This document shows positions 1 through 9,178 of a DNA stretch of 64,000 bases, piece after piece. Source of the stretch: Planctomycetota bacterium (GTDB lineage: Bacteria > Planctomycetota > Phycisphaerae > Sedimentisphaerales > Anaerobacaceae); the NCBI GenBank assembly GCA_019456255.1, contig VRUG01000010.1:1-64000 (forward strand), written 5' to 3'. The first letter of the stretch is position 1; each line of letters starts with the position of its first letter. Under the pieces are notes generated by a model, which saw nothing but the letters and a program-made list of their open reading frames with translations, searched no databases and had not been told where the DNA came from. The position numbers were made by a program, and so were the translations under genes.

Positions 1-1476
1 ACCGTCGGTACACAAGCCGGTCTCTGTTGATGGAGGTGTGCCGCAATCTGCCGAGCAGTTGCACTGGTCTTCACCAGAGTCGCAGGTACCGTCTCCACAG
101 TAACTGCCGCCACCACCGAAACTGGTATTAGCCTGTTGTTCAAGCTGTATTGACTGGTCACCTTTTGTCAGCCAGACGTTAACTGTTGCGCCTGAGACGT
201 CTGGCCAGGTGAACGTCGTAGCAGAGCGAGCAGGAACATTATATGAAAAGGATTGCCCGTTCCAGTTAACATCATAATTTACACTAATAGTCTGTGAATT
301 GCAAAGAACCAGAACAATAGAGTTGTCCGGATTACGAAATGCCACAGTGCTACTGTGGTCACTGTATATACGATACGCATCTGTATCTACAAATTTGCTG
401 GCATGTCCGAAGGCATAATATTCCGGTTCATAAGTGACTGATGAGCCGCTGATGGTAACTATGCCTTTGCAGCTTTCGCAGCCTCCGGCTATTTTTGGGC
501 CGCCCGTGTCATCCAGAGCCATATTCCATTCGATGACGGTCGTTGCCCAGTTGCGAAGTGTTCCAATAACGATATTTTCCATGCACCATATAAAATCACC
601 CTCAGGGTCTCCTGAGAGTGATGCAGTACATTCGGTGAAATAAATATCTTTGTCAGGATGAGCGTCATGTACGGTTGTTTGTGCGGAAACGTCGCCGCCA
701 TAACAATGGAAAGCAGCGCCGTCAATGTACTGATTTGCCTGTGAGTCACTTAAGACGCTGATAGGGTAGCTGCTGTTATCCCAATTGTGGTCATAAATCT
801 GGATTTTGGCACTGCCTATCTTTGGCCCCAAGGCCTTGGCGAGCCTTATCTGGTCAGCCGTTGACATTATCATGCCGGGGTAGTTTGAAGGGCCATACCC
901 GGGCTCATTACCAAGAGAAACCGCCCAGATACTAATTCCCTGTGCCGCATAAGCATCTTTGAACCTAACGAAGTAGTCTGAGTAAGTGTCGTAGATTTGG
1001 TCACTGTTGATGAGGCTTCCGCCGTTATATAAACTTCCGTTGGTTTTCATCCATGCAGGAGCACTCCACGGCACGCCTATAACCTTAAGGTTACTATTGG
1101 CAGCTTTAGCATCCAAAATCGCAGGGATGATGTAGGCAAGGTCATTGTTGATTGAAAAGTTATTCAGGTTGTAGTCTGTCTGTCCCTGAGGCATATCATC
1201 GTAGGTGTAATGCTCTGCTATGGCAAAATCGGAACTACCCATTGGCTGTCTCAACACGCTAAGGCGGATACCACTGGAGCCAAATAAATTATTGACCAGC
1301 GTCTGTCTCGCAGTGCTGCCCATATTTTCTACCAGATACGCAGCAGACTCGGTATACGATGCTCCAAACCCATCTATTTGCTGATACGTCACGGTGTCAT
1401 CGACGTTTACGGTGTCGCTGAGCGCAGTGCCTGTGAGCATCATCAACACCGCTGTTAGAAACATTAACTTTTTCAT
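1..1476 (-). CDS. GH30-family secreted glucanase with Cys-rich C-terminal tail (3' end outside window)
   Basis: 492 codons read open from the ATG at 1476 to the window edge, so the C-terminus is missing. The start follows AAAGGAG with 6-7 nt spacing. A signal peptide (MKKLMFLTAVLMMLTGTALS) leads into a GH30 clan-A barrel: QQIDGFGASYTESAA near residue 27, IRLSVLRQP, acid/base Glu in LGNEP, and nucleophile Glu in YFTEC. A beta-sandwich typical of GH30 follows (VPARSATTFTWPD). After a Gly linker comes a Cys-rich tail (YCGDGTCDSGEDQCNCSADC) of the type found on GH5, GH81 and GH16 nearby. Known GH30 enzymes include glucosylceramidase and beta-1,6-glucanase. Beside GH81 and GH16, a beta-1,6 side-chain activity on laminarin is the most sensible inference. 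The protein is exported. Confidence 0.87.
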   Translation of the reverse strand, partial: MKKLMFLTAVLMMLTGTALSDTVNVDDTVTYQQIDGFGASYTESAAYLVENMGSTARQTLVNNLFGSSGIRLSVLRQPMGSSDFAIAEHYTYDDMPQGQTDYNLNNFSINNDLAYIIPAILDAKAANSNLKVIGVPWSAPAWMKTNGSLYNGGSLINSDQIYDTYSDYFVRFKDAYAAQGISIWAVSLGNEPGYGPSNYPGMIMSTADQIRLAKALGPKIGSAKIQIYDHNWDNSSYPISVLSDSQANQYIDGAAFHCYGGDVSAQTTVHDAHPDKDIYFTECTASLSGDPEGDFIWCMENIVIGTLRNWATTVIEWNMALDDTGGPKIAGGCESCKGIVTISGSSVTYEPEYYAFGHASKFVDTDAYRIYSDHSSTVAFRNPDNSIVLVLCNSQTISVNYDVNWNGQSFSYNVPARSATTFTWPDVSGATVNVWLTKGDQSIQLEQQANTSFGGGGSYCGDGTCDSGEDQCNCSADCGTPPSTETGLCTDG

Positions 1477-1861
1477 TTTTTTCTCCTTTTCCATTTATTA
1501 TATTAAAACTTCAACCTGTAAATACAAAACGAATACTAATTCAATAACTAATTGTCCTCCTTTCTTTCTTTTCACTGTGTTAATGTATTAGTTATAAACT
1601 TAAATGATTCATTTACCGAACTTGTTTTTATCTGAAAGGACTCTCGCAAACTATACTGTGAAGTTGATTCAGAACAGCTCGCTTCGGTACTACAATAATA
1701 TCTTATTCACAAATGTGAACGCCATTTTGTGTATATTTTCCGCCATTTTAGGAAGGCGATATTTTTTGCAAGTAGATATACTTATCACAATATTTGAATC
1801 GTAAGAAAATAAAAGTTTTTTAAACCAACCTAAACAACATGTCGCAAAATTTTTGGTACAT
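1477..1861 (-). promoter_or_regulatory. Long 5' region of the GH30 gene, copy 1 of a duplicated regulatory module
   Basis: About 385 bp without a gene. It matches the region upstream of the GH5 gene (4140-4540) over nearly its whole length. The best conserved part is a 57-bp identical block (1720-1776 here, 4398-4454 there). In the block, CGCCATTTT occurs twice (1720-1728 and 1741-1749), start to start 21 bp, i.e. two helical turns. Just beside it is the palindrome TTCACAAATGTGAA (1706-1719). Closer to the gene lies an SD-like GGAGGACA on the minus strand (1554-1564), far from the start, plus the functional AAAGGAG. No clear -35/-10 pair was resolved. Confidence 0.6.
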
Positions 1862-1892
1862 AAAAAAAGCGAGGCCGCATAAGCAACCCCGC
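1862..1892 (-). terminator. Rho-independent terminator of the GH5 gene
   Basis: On the minus strand the hairpin GCGGGG...CCTCGC (arms 1887-1892 and 1869-1874, one G-T pair) is followed by seven T. It lies about 80 nt past the GH5 stop and before the GH30 regulatory region, so GH5 and GH30 are separate transcription units. Confidence 0.7.
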
Positions 1893-1970
1893 CTTTATCT
1901 GGTCATATCTCAGGTCTAAACTATAAATCAAACCTGAGCTTAACAATAAAACTTCTCATTTCCATAACTA

Positions 1971-4139
1971 TTACGGATTACCGTCACAGCGTCCATCGCT
2001 TTCAGGTCCTTCAACTACACCATTGCCGCAGCAGTAACGATTGGCGGGATTGCCGCCAGTAACACTATCACAGTCACTTGGGCAGCTGTCGCAGTCTTCA
2101 CCGGCATCGCAAACACCGTCATTATTGCATTGCGTGGGTGGACCACAGTCGGCGGGACAATTACTTGAATCCTCGTCCGGATCACAGGTACCGTCACCAC
2201 AGTAAGAACTGCTGCCGGATGTGAAAGTGATCTTATTCAGGTTATATCCGCTACTGCCAACAAATCGCATGATCTGGACGCCAGCACTGAGCGATACTAT
2301 TACAGTTTTATCCGCCCATACTTGCCAACCACCGGTCTCTGTTGTTGCGACAGAGCCGGTCTTGTCGACGCCATCGAATTCGAGATGGAAGGTTCCATTT
2401 CCTCCAGCATAACGGACAACAACTGTATAAGTGCCTGCGGTAGCTACATCGACCGTGTATTCCATCCATTCGCCATTGTCGATCCAGCCAACATTGGCTC
2501 CGCCTTCGAAACAAGCTTCTATATCGACATCTTCATTGGGTCGATAGGCTCCACCAGTATTTCCTGTATCAGTATCATGATAAGCCACACCCTCACCACC
2601 ATAATCAAAATCTTCTGCTTCAATTACACCGGGAATGTCTAACGGGGTTCCGTAATATGGACCAGGATCTGGTTCTGGCGGTTCGCCTGGAGCCGGTGGA
2701 GGATCACTTGGACTGGTTCCATCGACAAAGGCATAATTCGTTGTCGTATCGCTGGCGTTATCCGCGTCGGGTAGTATTACGAGTTTGCCTCTTTTGGTTT
2801 TGGAGTTTATCAGATGACCGCTGCCGATAGAGCGTAAAACAACTTCGGCGTTAGGCAATTCATACCACTGGAACTTTTCAGTGTTGCCCACGGATGAACT
2901 GTCGGGGGTCAAAGAATCAGCTTCACCCGTCGTACTCACATATAAACCGTTTGATGCCTTAAAGGCCACAAAACCTGACTCAATGCTGCTTGAAACCTGC
3001 TCGACTATAAATTCATCATCCTGGCTTCCTGTATAGGTTGCCAGGTCGGCCCTTAGATCGCCGGTAGCTGCATTGACACCGACAAACTTACCCTTGCCAC
3101 GGTCGAAAATACCAACGCTGCCGGATGGAATGCTTGGCGAACTTTTTGTTGGCCAGTTGCCCAATTCCGGTGTCCAAACCGTGCCGGCTGTATCAATATC
3201 GTTAGCAAAGCCAGGTAATTCAGAATCATTGGCACCGAGCCATTTGAACTGCATCCAGCCAACAAAGTGACTTTCAAAAGCACTGTTGTAACCCTGTCCT
3301 ACAGTATCACCGGGCCAGAACTCTGTACATAACGTGGCGGGATATGAGGGACTTTGCTCGAGCGCATCAAGAACATCTTCTATCGCATTCAAAGCTGTAT
3401 AGCCGTGCCATGCAACGCCCGCATTACTCCAGTCAACACCATTAGCCTCCAGATAATTGATTCCATTGATAGCAGCAGTGGGATTATTAAGACCCTGGAA
3501 CGTAAACATAAGTATCAATGTATTCGGAGCGTTCGGACGTATGTGTTCGTACAAAGCCACCTGGTTGTCCCAGTCGGCCTGATCCCAGTGACCGGCAGTA
3601 TAAGCTACCGGCTCGTTGTGTGCCTCGTAGATAACGTGGGTGTCATTTTTGTACCGAGGTGCGTAGAAATCCCAGAAAGCCTGCGACCATGGCACATTTA
3701 TCGAACCATTCTCACCGTTACACCCAATTGTGATAATCAGATACAAACCGGCCTGGGCACATCTTTGAACAAGAGTGTCACAGTCAGCGGCATTATAGCC
3801 GATGGGATTTGGATTAGTGGTAGAGTCACCTTCAAGAAAAAGATGAACCGTATTAAGGCCATAATCAGTAGCAAGTGCATTTAGTGAAGCTTGCGAAGGC
3901 ATCACCTTTGGCTGACTACCGTAAGGGTCGCCGCCGTCCCATGACAAACTAACGCCTCGCAACAATGTGTTGTTGTCCGACAAAAGTGTCTTAAAACCGA
4001 GGCTGGTATCGAAATGAGGCCTGCCTCGAGCAGCGAATACGCTGCTGCTCATGGTCAATACACACAATATAATTACTACAACTCGCAGTGTTTTCCAATG
4101 CATCCATGTTGGTAAAACAAGTTTCCTAAAATATTTCAT
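1971..4139 (-). CDS. GH5-family secreted glycosidase with beta-trefoil-like and CBM6 modules and Cys-rich tail
   Basis: Start taken at the ATG at 4139 (MKYFRKLV), 8 nt after AAGGAG. The frame extends to an ATG at 4163, but that would put the ribosome site inside the gene. 722 aa. Signal peptide to about residue 36. GH5 barrel about 45-350, with acid/base Glu in YEAHNEPVA and nucleophile Glu in TLCTEFWPG. A fascin/ricin-like beta-trefoil region follows at about 350-480, then a CBM6 at about 505-640 (starts VIEAEDFDYG; aromatic GWIDNGEWMEY). The last 75 residues are Cys-rich repeats ending GGNPANRYCCGNGVVEGPES and DGRCDGNP. Secreted beta-glycanase. CBM6 commonly binds beta-1,3-glucan or xylan. 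Context with GH81 and GH16 favours beta-glucan, but GH5 subfamily cannot be fixed by eye. Confidence 0.9.
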   Translation of the reverse strand: MKYFRKLVLPTWMHWKTLRVVVIILCVLTMSSSVFAARGRPHFDTSLGFKTLLSDNNTLLRGVSLSWDGGDPYGSQPKVMPSQASLNALATDYGLNTVHLFLEGDSTTNPNPIGYNAADCDTLVQRCAQAGLYLIITIGCNGENGSINVPWSQAFWDFYAPRYKNDTHVIYEAHNEPVAYTAGHWDQADWDNQVALYEHIRPNAPNTLILMFTFQGLNNPTAAINGINYLEANGVDWSNAGVAWHGYTALNAIEDVLDALEQSPSYPATLCTEFWPGDTVGQGYNSAFESHFVGWMQFKWLGANDSELPGFANDIDTAGTVWTPELGNWPTKSSPSIPSGSVGIFDRGKGKFVGVNAATGDLRADLATYTGSQDDEFIVEQVSSSIESGFVAFKASNGLYVSTTGEADSLTPDSSSVGNTEKFQWYELPNAEVVLRSIGSGHLINSKTKRGKLVILPDADNASDTTTNYAFVDGTSPSDPPPAPGEPPEPDPGPYYGTPLDIPGVIEAEDFDYGGEGVAYHDTDTGNTGGAYRPNEDVDIEACFEGGANVGWIDNGEWMEYTVDVATAGTYTVVVRYAGGNGTFHLEFDGVDKTGSVATTETGGWQVWADKTVIVSLSAGVQIMRFVGSSGYNLNKITFTSGSSSYCGDGTCDPDEDSSNCPADCGPPTQCNNDGVCDAGEDCDSCPSDCDSVTGGNPANRYCCGNGVVEGPESDGRCDGNP

Positions 4140-4540
4140 TTCCATTTCTCCTTTTCCTTCCATTGTTACATTAAAACTTCAACTTATGAACATAAAACAA
4201 CAAATACTAATTCAACAACTAATTGTCCTCCTTTCTTTTCATTGTGTTAATGTATTAGTTATAAAGTTAAATAATTCATTTACTGAACTAAACTTTATAC
4301 TCTGAAATAATTTTATCTGTGCAGACTATCTGCGGGGTCGACCTCAAAGTAGCTCACTTTAACTTTATAATAAGCGTCTTATTTTTACAAATGTAAACGC
4401 CATTTTGTGTATATTTTCCGCCATTTTAGGAAGGCGATATTTTTTGCAAGTAGAGATACTTAGTGCAATGTTTAAATTGCAAGAAAGTAGCGTTTTTTTC
4501 AAACAATTCAAACAACAGGTAACAAAAAAATTTAGTCCAT
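4140..4540 (-). promoter_or_regulatory. Long 5' region of the GH5 gene, copy 2 of the duplicated regulatory module
   Basis: Homologous to 1477-1861. It contains the 57-bp identical block 4398-4454 with CGCCATTTT at 4398-4406 and 4419-4427, again 21 bp apart. The adjacent palindrome is TTTACAAATGTAAA (4384-4397). Compared with TTCACAAATGTGAA upstream of GH30, both arms changed together (C to T in one, G to A in the other), so symmetry was kept. This favours a dimeric regulator site over chance. An SD-like element lies at 4224-4234, about 85 nt before the true start. Confidence 0.62.
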
Positions 4541-4577
4541 AAAAAAAGACGGAGCCCCTATTAAAAGAAACTCCGCC
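4541..4577 (-). terminator. Rho-independent terminator of the DUF1573-DsbA lipoprotein gene
   Basis: The minus strand reads GGCGGAG - loop - CTCCGTC followed by seven T. Arms are 4571-4577 and 4548-4554. It starts about 40 nt past the stop codon of the gene at 4618-5829. Confidence 0.75.
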
Positions 4578-4617
4578 GATCACCCGATCGCGACAGGTAT
4601 ATGAAATCGAATTAGAA

Positions 4618-5829
4618 TTAATTTATCTTTGCCTCATTTAAAATCTGGTCAATCCGTTTTTTATAACTCTCAACTGTCCTGCTAACCAACTTCAACCCGT
4701 TAATCATAACCGTTGGAGTGCCGGTAACTTTACATCTGCGAGCTTCCTGAACATCTGCGTCTATCAGCTTCTCTATTTCATTGGGGTCAGACATCACCTC
4801 ATCAAACCTCGCAAGATCCAAATCAAACGCCTCTGCATATTTTCTTAAATCAGCTATCTCCAATTTCTTTGGGCCACCTGCGATTATCCTGTTATGCATC
4901 TTCCAGAAAAGGTTCGAACCGCCCTGCTGTTTAGCCATCTCTGCAAGTGCATGAGCAGGTCTGGCCTTTTTGTGAAACTTCAACGGACTATGCTTAAACA
5001 CGATTCTCACCTTGCCCTTATAGTCGTAAAAGAGCCTTCTTATCTTGGGCCATTCACGAATGCAGTACGGACACTGAAAATCAGAAAACTCAACAATCGT
5101 CACGGGTGCATCTTCAGGCCCCATCGTCGGTGACGAACCGATATCAACATCGTAAACTGTTGTGTCGGCGGGCTTTTTCTTTTTGCTGTCCGCGTGTTTA
5201 CCGCCGCAATGGCTACAGCCATCACCGGAGGCATCTTTACCTTGCACCGCGGAAAGAATTTTGCTGATGTCAGCACGAGCAATTTTCAAATCCTTACGCA
5301 AATGTTTGACTTCATCGCTTAATTTTCTAAGTTTATCTTCAACAACATCCCGCTGAACTTCAAAACTAAAGTAAACCTCAACCGTTTCATTAAGCGAGTC
5401 GTTGCTTTTGATTTTTATCATCCTCTTGGCTTTGCCGGAGGATATTTTATCCTTATTAAATTTCACCTGCAAGTGACCGCCCTGCTGCGGCCCTACTTCC
5501 GTATCACCGGTATATCCTATGAAGCACTTGCAGGGACCATCCACATCATAAATATCAAGAGCCTCGGTTCCATTATTATAAAAATAGATGTCCCCGACTA
5601 TTTCCGTGACATCTTTGTCAATGACACCAAGGTCAATATGTTTTTCCATGACCTCAATAGCAGGGCCTGTTCTCTCTGATGTACGGTTTCTATATGGTGG
5701 ACGATTTCTGTCTGGTGTACGGGAAATTAACTGGGTATCTTTTTGCGTACTGACCGTTTGGTCTGACTCGACACAACCAGCCAGGCTTGCGATCAACATA
5801 CCGATAGTGATAAGTAGTACCTGTTTCAT
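4618..5829 (-). CDS. Lipoprotein with DUF1573 domain and DsbA-like thioredoxin domain
   Basis: 403 aa. Lipoprotein signal MKQVLLITIGMLIASLAGC, with Cys19 as the lipidation site. A DUF1573 (Ig-like) domain spans about 60-155 (IDLGVIDKDVTEIVGDIYFY, CKCF). Next comes a short coiled coil at about 160-195, a Cys/His pair region (GCSHCGGKH), then a thioredoxin_4/DsbA-like domain at about 225-400 with active site CPYC in FSDFQCPYCIREWP and the cis-Pro loop TGTPTVMI. It is likely an envelope-anchored thiol oxidoreductase or disulfide isomerase. It sits among Cys-rich secreted glycosidases and its upstream region carries the same promoter module as GH81 and GH16, so a role in folding the disulfide-rich tails is a reasonable inference. 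Fusion with DUF1573 is common in planctomycetes and Bacteroidetes. Confidence 0.87.
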   Translation of the reverse strand: MKQVLLITIGMLIASLAGCVESDQTVSTQKDTQLISRTPDRNRPPYRNRTSERTGPAIEVMEKHIDLGVIDKDVTEIVGDIYFYNNGTEALDIYDVDGPCKCFIGYTGDTEVGPQQGGHLQVKFNKDKISSGKAKRMIKIKSNDSLNETVEVYFSFEVQRDVVEDKLRKLSDEVKHLRKDLKIARADISKILSAVQGKDASGDGCSHCGGKHADSKKKKPADTTVYDVDIGSSPTMGPEDAPVTIVEFSDFQCPYCIREWPKIRRLFYDYKGKVRIVFKHSPLKFHKKARPAHALAEMAKQQGGSNLFWKMHNRIIAGGPKKLEIADLRKYAEAFDLDLARFDEVMSDPNEIEKLIDADVQEARRCKVTGTPTVMINGLKLVSRTVESYKKRIDQILNEAKIN

Positions 5830-5900
5830 ATACCTGTCTTTCTTTTGTATTCAATATTTGGAATATTGAAATATAATTATGCCTTTCGCAGAAGCCCCCC

Positions 5901-5927
5901 AGCGTGACGGCTTATCACCGCCACGCT
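5901..5927. repeat. Hairpin repeat, copy 1 (AGCGTGACGG...CCGCCACGCT)
   Basis: Imperfect inverted repeat of the same form as 6184-6212 and 9485-9509. The 35 bases after it (CGATAACTGCGGAATATAAG...) also resemble the sequence flanking the other two copies, but are more diverged. The other copies lie just downstream of GH genes; this one lies upstream of the lipoprotein gene with no GH gene beside it. Confidence 0.6.
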
Positions 5928-6096
5928 CGATAACTGCGGAATATAAGACATTCGATCAATTTTAATTAACTTTTTCCTTCTCCTATGGTCCAAAACAAGA
6001 TGATTTAAAACGCTACGTTGGCCTTTATTAGCAAGACCAAAACCGCAAAGGGATTATTGGATTTAACCGAATTTTCCACTCTGTTGCTGATAACAA

Positions 6097-6126
6097 ATTG
6101 TAAAGTGAAACGGGGAACCATGTCAA
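6097..6126 (-). promoter_or_regulatory. Sigma-70-like promoter (TTGACA-18-TACAAT) upstream of the DUF1573-DsbA gene
   Basis: On the minus strand TTGACA (6121-6126) is followed by 18 nt and TACAAT (6097-6102). The same boxes with the same spacing occur upstream of GH81 and GH16, although the spacers differ in sequence. This conservation supports a functional promoter. The predicted leader to the start at 5829 is about 260 nt. Confidence 0.55.
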
Positions 6127-6183
6127 TTAGCAAAATGCCAAAGTCCTATAACATTTCGCTAATCAGGCCTCCCGCACGTTTTC

Positions 6184-6212
6184 GGGCGTGGCGGCTTATT
6201 ACCACCACGCCC
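6184..6212 (-). terminator. Hairpin downstream of the GH81 gene, repeat copy 2
   Basis: GGGCGTGG...CCACGCCC stem about 60 nt past the GH81 stop. It belongs to the 127-bp perfect duplication with the GH16 3' flank. Unlike the GH16 copy, no T tract follows on the minus strand, so termination may be weak or processed. Confidence 0.5.
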
Positions 6213-6312
6213 GGTTAACTGCAAAATACAAGGCATTTAGCCATTAGTATCCAAAATACATCTAAATCTATTACGGATTACCGTCACAGCGTCCATCGCC
6301 TTCAGGTCCTTC
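6186..6312. repeat. 127-bp perfect repeat, copy at the GH81 3' end
   Basis: Identical over 127 bp to 9485-9611. It covers the hairpin, the 3' flank, the stop codon and the last 14 codons of the GH81 gene. Identity that spans coding and non-coding sequence equally points to recent duplication or gene conversion. Confidence 0.9.
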
Positions 6313-9111
6313 GACAACACCGTTGCCGCAGCAGTAACGATTGGCGGGATTGCCGCCGGTGACACTGTCACAGTCGCTTGGGCAGCCGTTACAGTCTTCA
6401 CCTGGGTCGCAAACACCGTCACTATTGCATTGCGCAGGTGGATCACAATCAGCTGGACAATTGTTGTAATCCTCACCTGGATCACAGGTACCGTCACCAC
6501 ATACCGGTGCGCCACAGTCAATGCCGCAATTAGAACTGTCTTCGGCACCTTCGCAGGTTCCATCACCACAACAGTAGTGGCTGGCAGGATCGCCACCGGT
6601 TTTGCTGATACAATCATTGGGACAGTTGGTACAATCCTCGCCTGTTTCGCAGACACCGTCGTTATCACAGGCACTTTGACAGGCAGGGTCACTATCACAG
6701 TCACCTGACGGGTCGGCACAGTCAGCAGCGCCGTCACAGTCCTCATCAACTCCATCAGTACAGTTAGTCTCTGTAGCCGGTGGAGTTCCGCAGTCGCCCG
6801 AGCAACTGCACTGGTCCTCACCTGCATCACAGGTACCGTCACCGCATACCGGACCGCCTTGCGTATAAGAACTCTGTGTATAAGCAGGAACATTAAGAGT
6901 CGTACTATCAGAAAAGTTAACCGTAATACCCGCACTGCCTGGATTATAAGCCACATAGGTTTTAGTGCCTGACTTATTAAAAACGGCATATGTCGGTATA
7001 TCTGCTGTCACTGTTGCATCGACCTGACCCACTGCTTTTAAGGTATGCAGCCAATGGTAAGTAAATGCTCTTGTGTTGCCTTCTTCTACAATATAACCAG
7101 GGTTGGCTTCCATTTCAGACACACAGAAATCAGGATCATAAAACGCATAGTAGCCCCACATTAGATCATGCCAATCTGTTGGTGCTCCTCCATTTGCAAC
7201 AAGAAAGTGATCATAATTCCATTTGACAAGGCTTGGGTCACGTCCAAGATATAAAGAACTTCCAGTGAGGGGAAGGTAATTTATTCCATGGACTTCCTCT
7301 GCGTTGGTTGTCCACCAAGTAAGGTATTTTCCACCAGCATCCCAATTCATGCCAACAAATTCATGTTCATACAAGGCAGGGAAATTTTGATTATCCTTAT
7401 CAAACCAATACTCTTCAATCGCTTCGACTTGATTGGTAAAAAGAAAGATTCCCAAATCACGCAATGCAATATCACCTTTAATTGAGGCAATCAAGATCAT
7501 GCTTGAGATAAAATTCATTGCTTCCGATGAAGATTCTGAATTATTCCCTTCATCAAACATAGCTGGTCCATTTGCCCAGGTATGTCCCGCATATACATCC
7601 ATGGATCTTAGATATGGGAAACGTGTGTCAGTCCTATCCCAGTTTACAACATCCTTCATCAGCAATTCAACCATGCCGCCCCAATTGTTGTCTTCAATCC
7701 AGCTTGGATTATGCATTGCAATAAAGGCTACTTCCCGAAGCATATATCCCCAATGAAAATCATGATCATTTAATTCTACATCGGAACCAAAACTGGCATC
7801 GTAACCTATCATAGTGTCCCACTGTGAATCATAATAAAAAACATAATCTGTAAGAGTTGAATCTAACCAATTTTCCATACTTTGAGTGATTTCACTAAGA
7901 AACAAATCAGCAGCAGCAGTATATCCAATCTGTTCAGCAATCGGTATCAAGACAGCCATGCGAGTGCCGGCATTAGGATTCCAATAAGTGTCGTACCTTT
8001 TTTGACGTCCTGAGATTTGCCAATAGTCGCTTTCATTGATTACGTCATCAATAAGGTTTCTTTGTGTTGTGGGATTATAAGAAGGCGAACCCGCAGCCCC
8101 AGTAGGAAGATGCGGCAACATTCCATTAAAAGTCAAATCTATACTAAATGAGGATCCATCCAGAACTTTTAGAGGACCTTTTGCTGATATATAAGAATAT
8201 CCGGTAAGCGCTGATGTAGTGTTTTTCCATTGATGTGGCAATAGAGCCAAGAGGGGAACATTGACATTGCCATTAATATTCTCTTTTAGTTCGGTTGTAA
8301 CATTAAAGGTTGTTGTACAAACCGCTGTATTCTCGTTATATGACCAACTTACTTCTGTATTAGTCACATAAGCATAAGCATGCTTGCGATAAAACTCAAA
8401 GGTAGTAGAAGTATTATCGGGAAGAAGTGCGACAGAAAAATAATCCAAGCCGTTTAGATTGGATTGTATGGTGCTGGTACCACTCCATGTTGAACCACTT
8501 GGACCGAAGATACCATAATGGTTCCCATTTACTGTAACACCTAAAACCCCATCTCCGGTGTGCCATATAGCAGGGGTGCTGCTGAAAGAAATGCTTGCAT
8601 CTCCACCTGTTATACTAAAATAGGCAAAAGGAAATCCACGCCCTAAGGTGGCTTTCATTACCCGAGTTCCGTCGTCCCAACTCGCTGTTACTGCCCAGTC
8701 TGTATAATCTGCAGTTCGCGTATCCGGCGAGTTTAAACTTGCCACTCCAACGACCATATCCTCTGTATAGGGAAACATATAATCTCTGCCCATTTGAATA
8801 CTATCAATAAAGGCAACTGGTTCATATCCTATACCCAACCCATTGCTTCTCGCTCTGAGACAAAAGGGATAAGGAAACATATTTTCAGAATAAGGGTTGT
8901 TATTTGCTGTCTTCCAAAGCATCGAAGACCACCATTTGTGCGTAATGACTGGTTTATCAAATGTAGAAGTTAACTTTAATGAACCAGCAGGCGTACTACC
9001 TGGAGGTGTATCTGTATAAGAACCTAACCCAACAGAAATATCTGCACTAAACACAGATGTAAAAGACATAATTAATACAAATAAGATTACTGTGACTCTT
9101 GTTGTACGCAT
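6271..9111 (-). CDS. GH81-family secreted endo-beta-1,3-glucanase with long Cys-rich tail
   Basis: Start taken at the ATG at 9111 (MRTTRVTV), after AAAGGAG. An upstream in-frame ATG at 9129 overlaps that site and is unlikely. 946 aa. Signal peptide about 1-23. GH81 catalytic module to about 720: FPYPFCLRARSNGLGIGYEP near the N-terminus, YMFPYTEDM, the catalytic Asp region NDHDFHWGYM, and the conserved GH81 motif NNSESSSEAMN with the presumed nucleophile Glu. A short beta domain follows, then at least six Cys-rich CGDGxCDxxED...C..DC units (about 760-946), the longest tail of the island. Role: endo-hydrolysis of beta-1,3-glucan (laminarin) outside the cell. Family assignment is firm; fine specificity is not. 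Confidence 0.92.
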   Translation of the reverse strand: MRTTRVTVILFVLIMSFTSVFSADISVGLGSYTDTPPGSTPAGSLKLTSTFDKPVITHKWWSSMLWKTANNNPYSENMFPYPFCLRARSNGLGIGYEPVAFIDSIQMGRDYMFPYTEDMVVGVASLNSPDTRTADYTDWAVTASWDDGTRVMKATLGRGFPFAYFSITGGDASISFSSTPAIWHTGDGVLGVTVNGNHYGIFGPSGSTWSGTSTIQSNLNGLDYFSVALLPDNTSTTFEFYRKHAYAYVTNTEVSWSYNENTAVCTTTFNVTTELKENINGNVNVPLLALLPHQWKNTTSALTGYSYISAKGPLKVLDGSSFSIDLTFNGMLPHLPTGAAGSPSYNPTTQRNLIDDVINESDYWQISGRQKRYDTYWNPNAGTRMAVLIPIAEQIGYTAAADLFLSEITQSMENWLDSTLTDYVFYYDSQWDTMIGYDASFGSDVELNDHDFHWGYMLREVAFIAMHNPSWIEDNNWGGMVELLMKDVVNWDRTDTRFPYLRSMDVYAGHTWANGPAMFDEGNNSESSSEAMNFISSMILIASIKGDIALRDLGIFLFTNQVEAIEEYWFDKDNQNFPALYEHEFVGMNWDAGGKYLTWWTTNAEEVHGINYLPLTGSSLYLGRDPSLVKWNYDHFLVANGGAPTDWHDLMWGYYAFYDPDFCVSEMEANPGYIVEEGNTRAFTYHWLHTLKAVGQVDATVTADIPTYAVFNKSGTKTYVAYNPGSAGITVNFSDSTTLNVPAYTQSSYTQGGPVCGDGTCDAGEDQCSCSGDCGTPPATETNCTDGVDEDCDGAADCADPSGDCDSDPACQSACDNDGVCETGEDCTNCPNDCISKTGGDPASHYCCGDGTCEGAEDSSNCGIDCGAPVCGDGTCDPGEDYNNCPADCDPPAQCNSDGVCDPGEDCNGCPSDCDSVTGGNPANRYCCGNGVVEGPEGDGRCDGNP

Positions 9112-9178
9112 AATTTTCTCCTTTTCCAACTTCAGTTATCCCCCATTAAGAATCCTTCCAGAGTTTTTGGCTATCGCA

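Noticed and set aside
6237-6989. Long minus-strand frame of about 250 codons rich in Val/Thr
   Set aside because: It lies in another frame of the GH81 Cys-rich tail; the repetitive tail codons keep alternative frames open. No ribosome site or domain. Similar shadow frames at 2015-2200 and 9614-9799 were rejected for the same reason.
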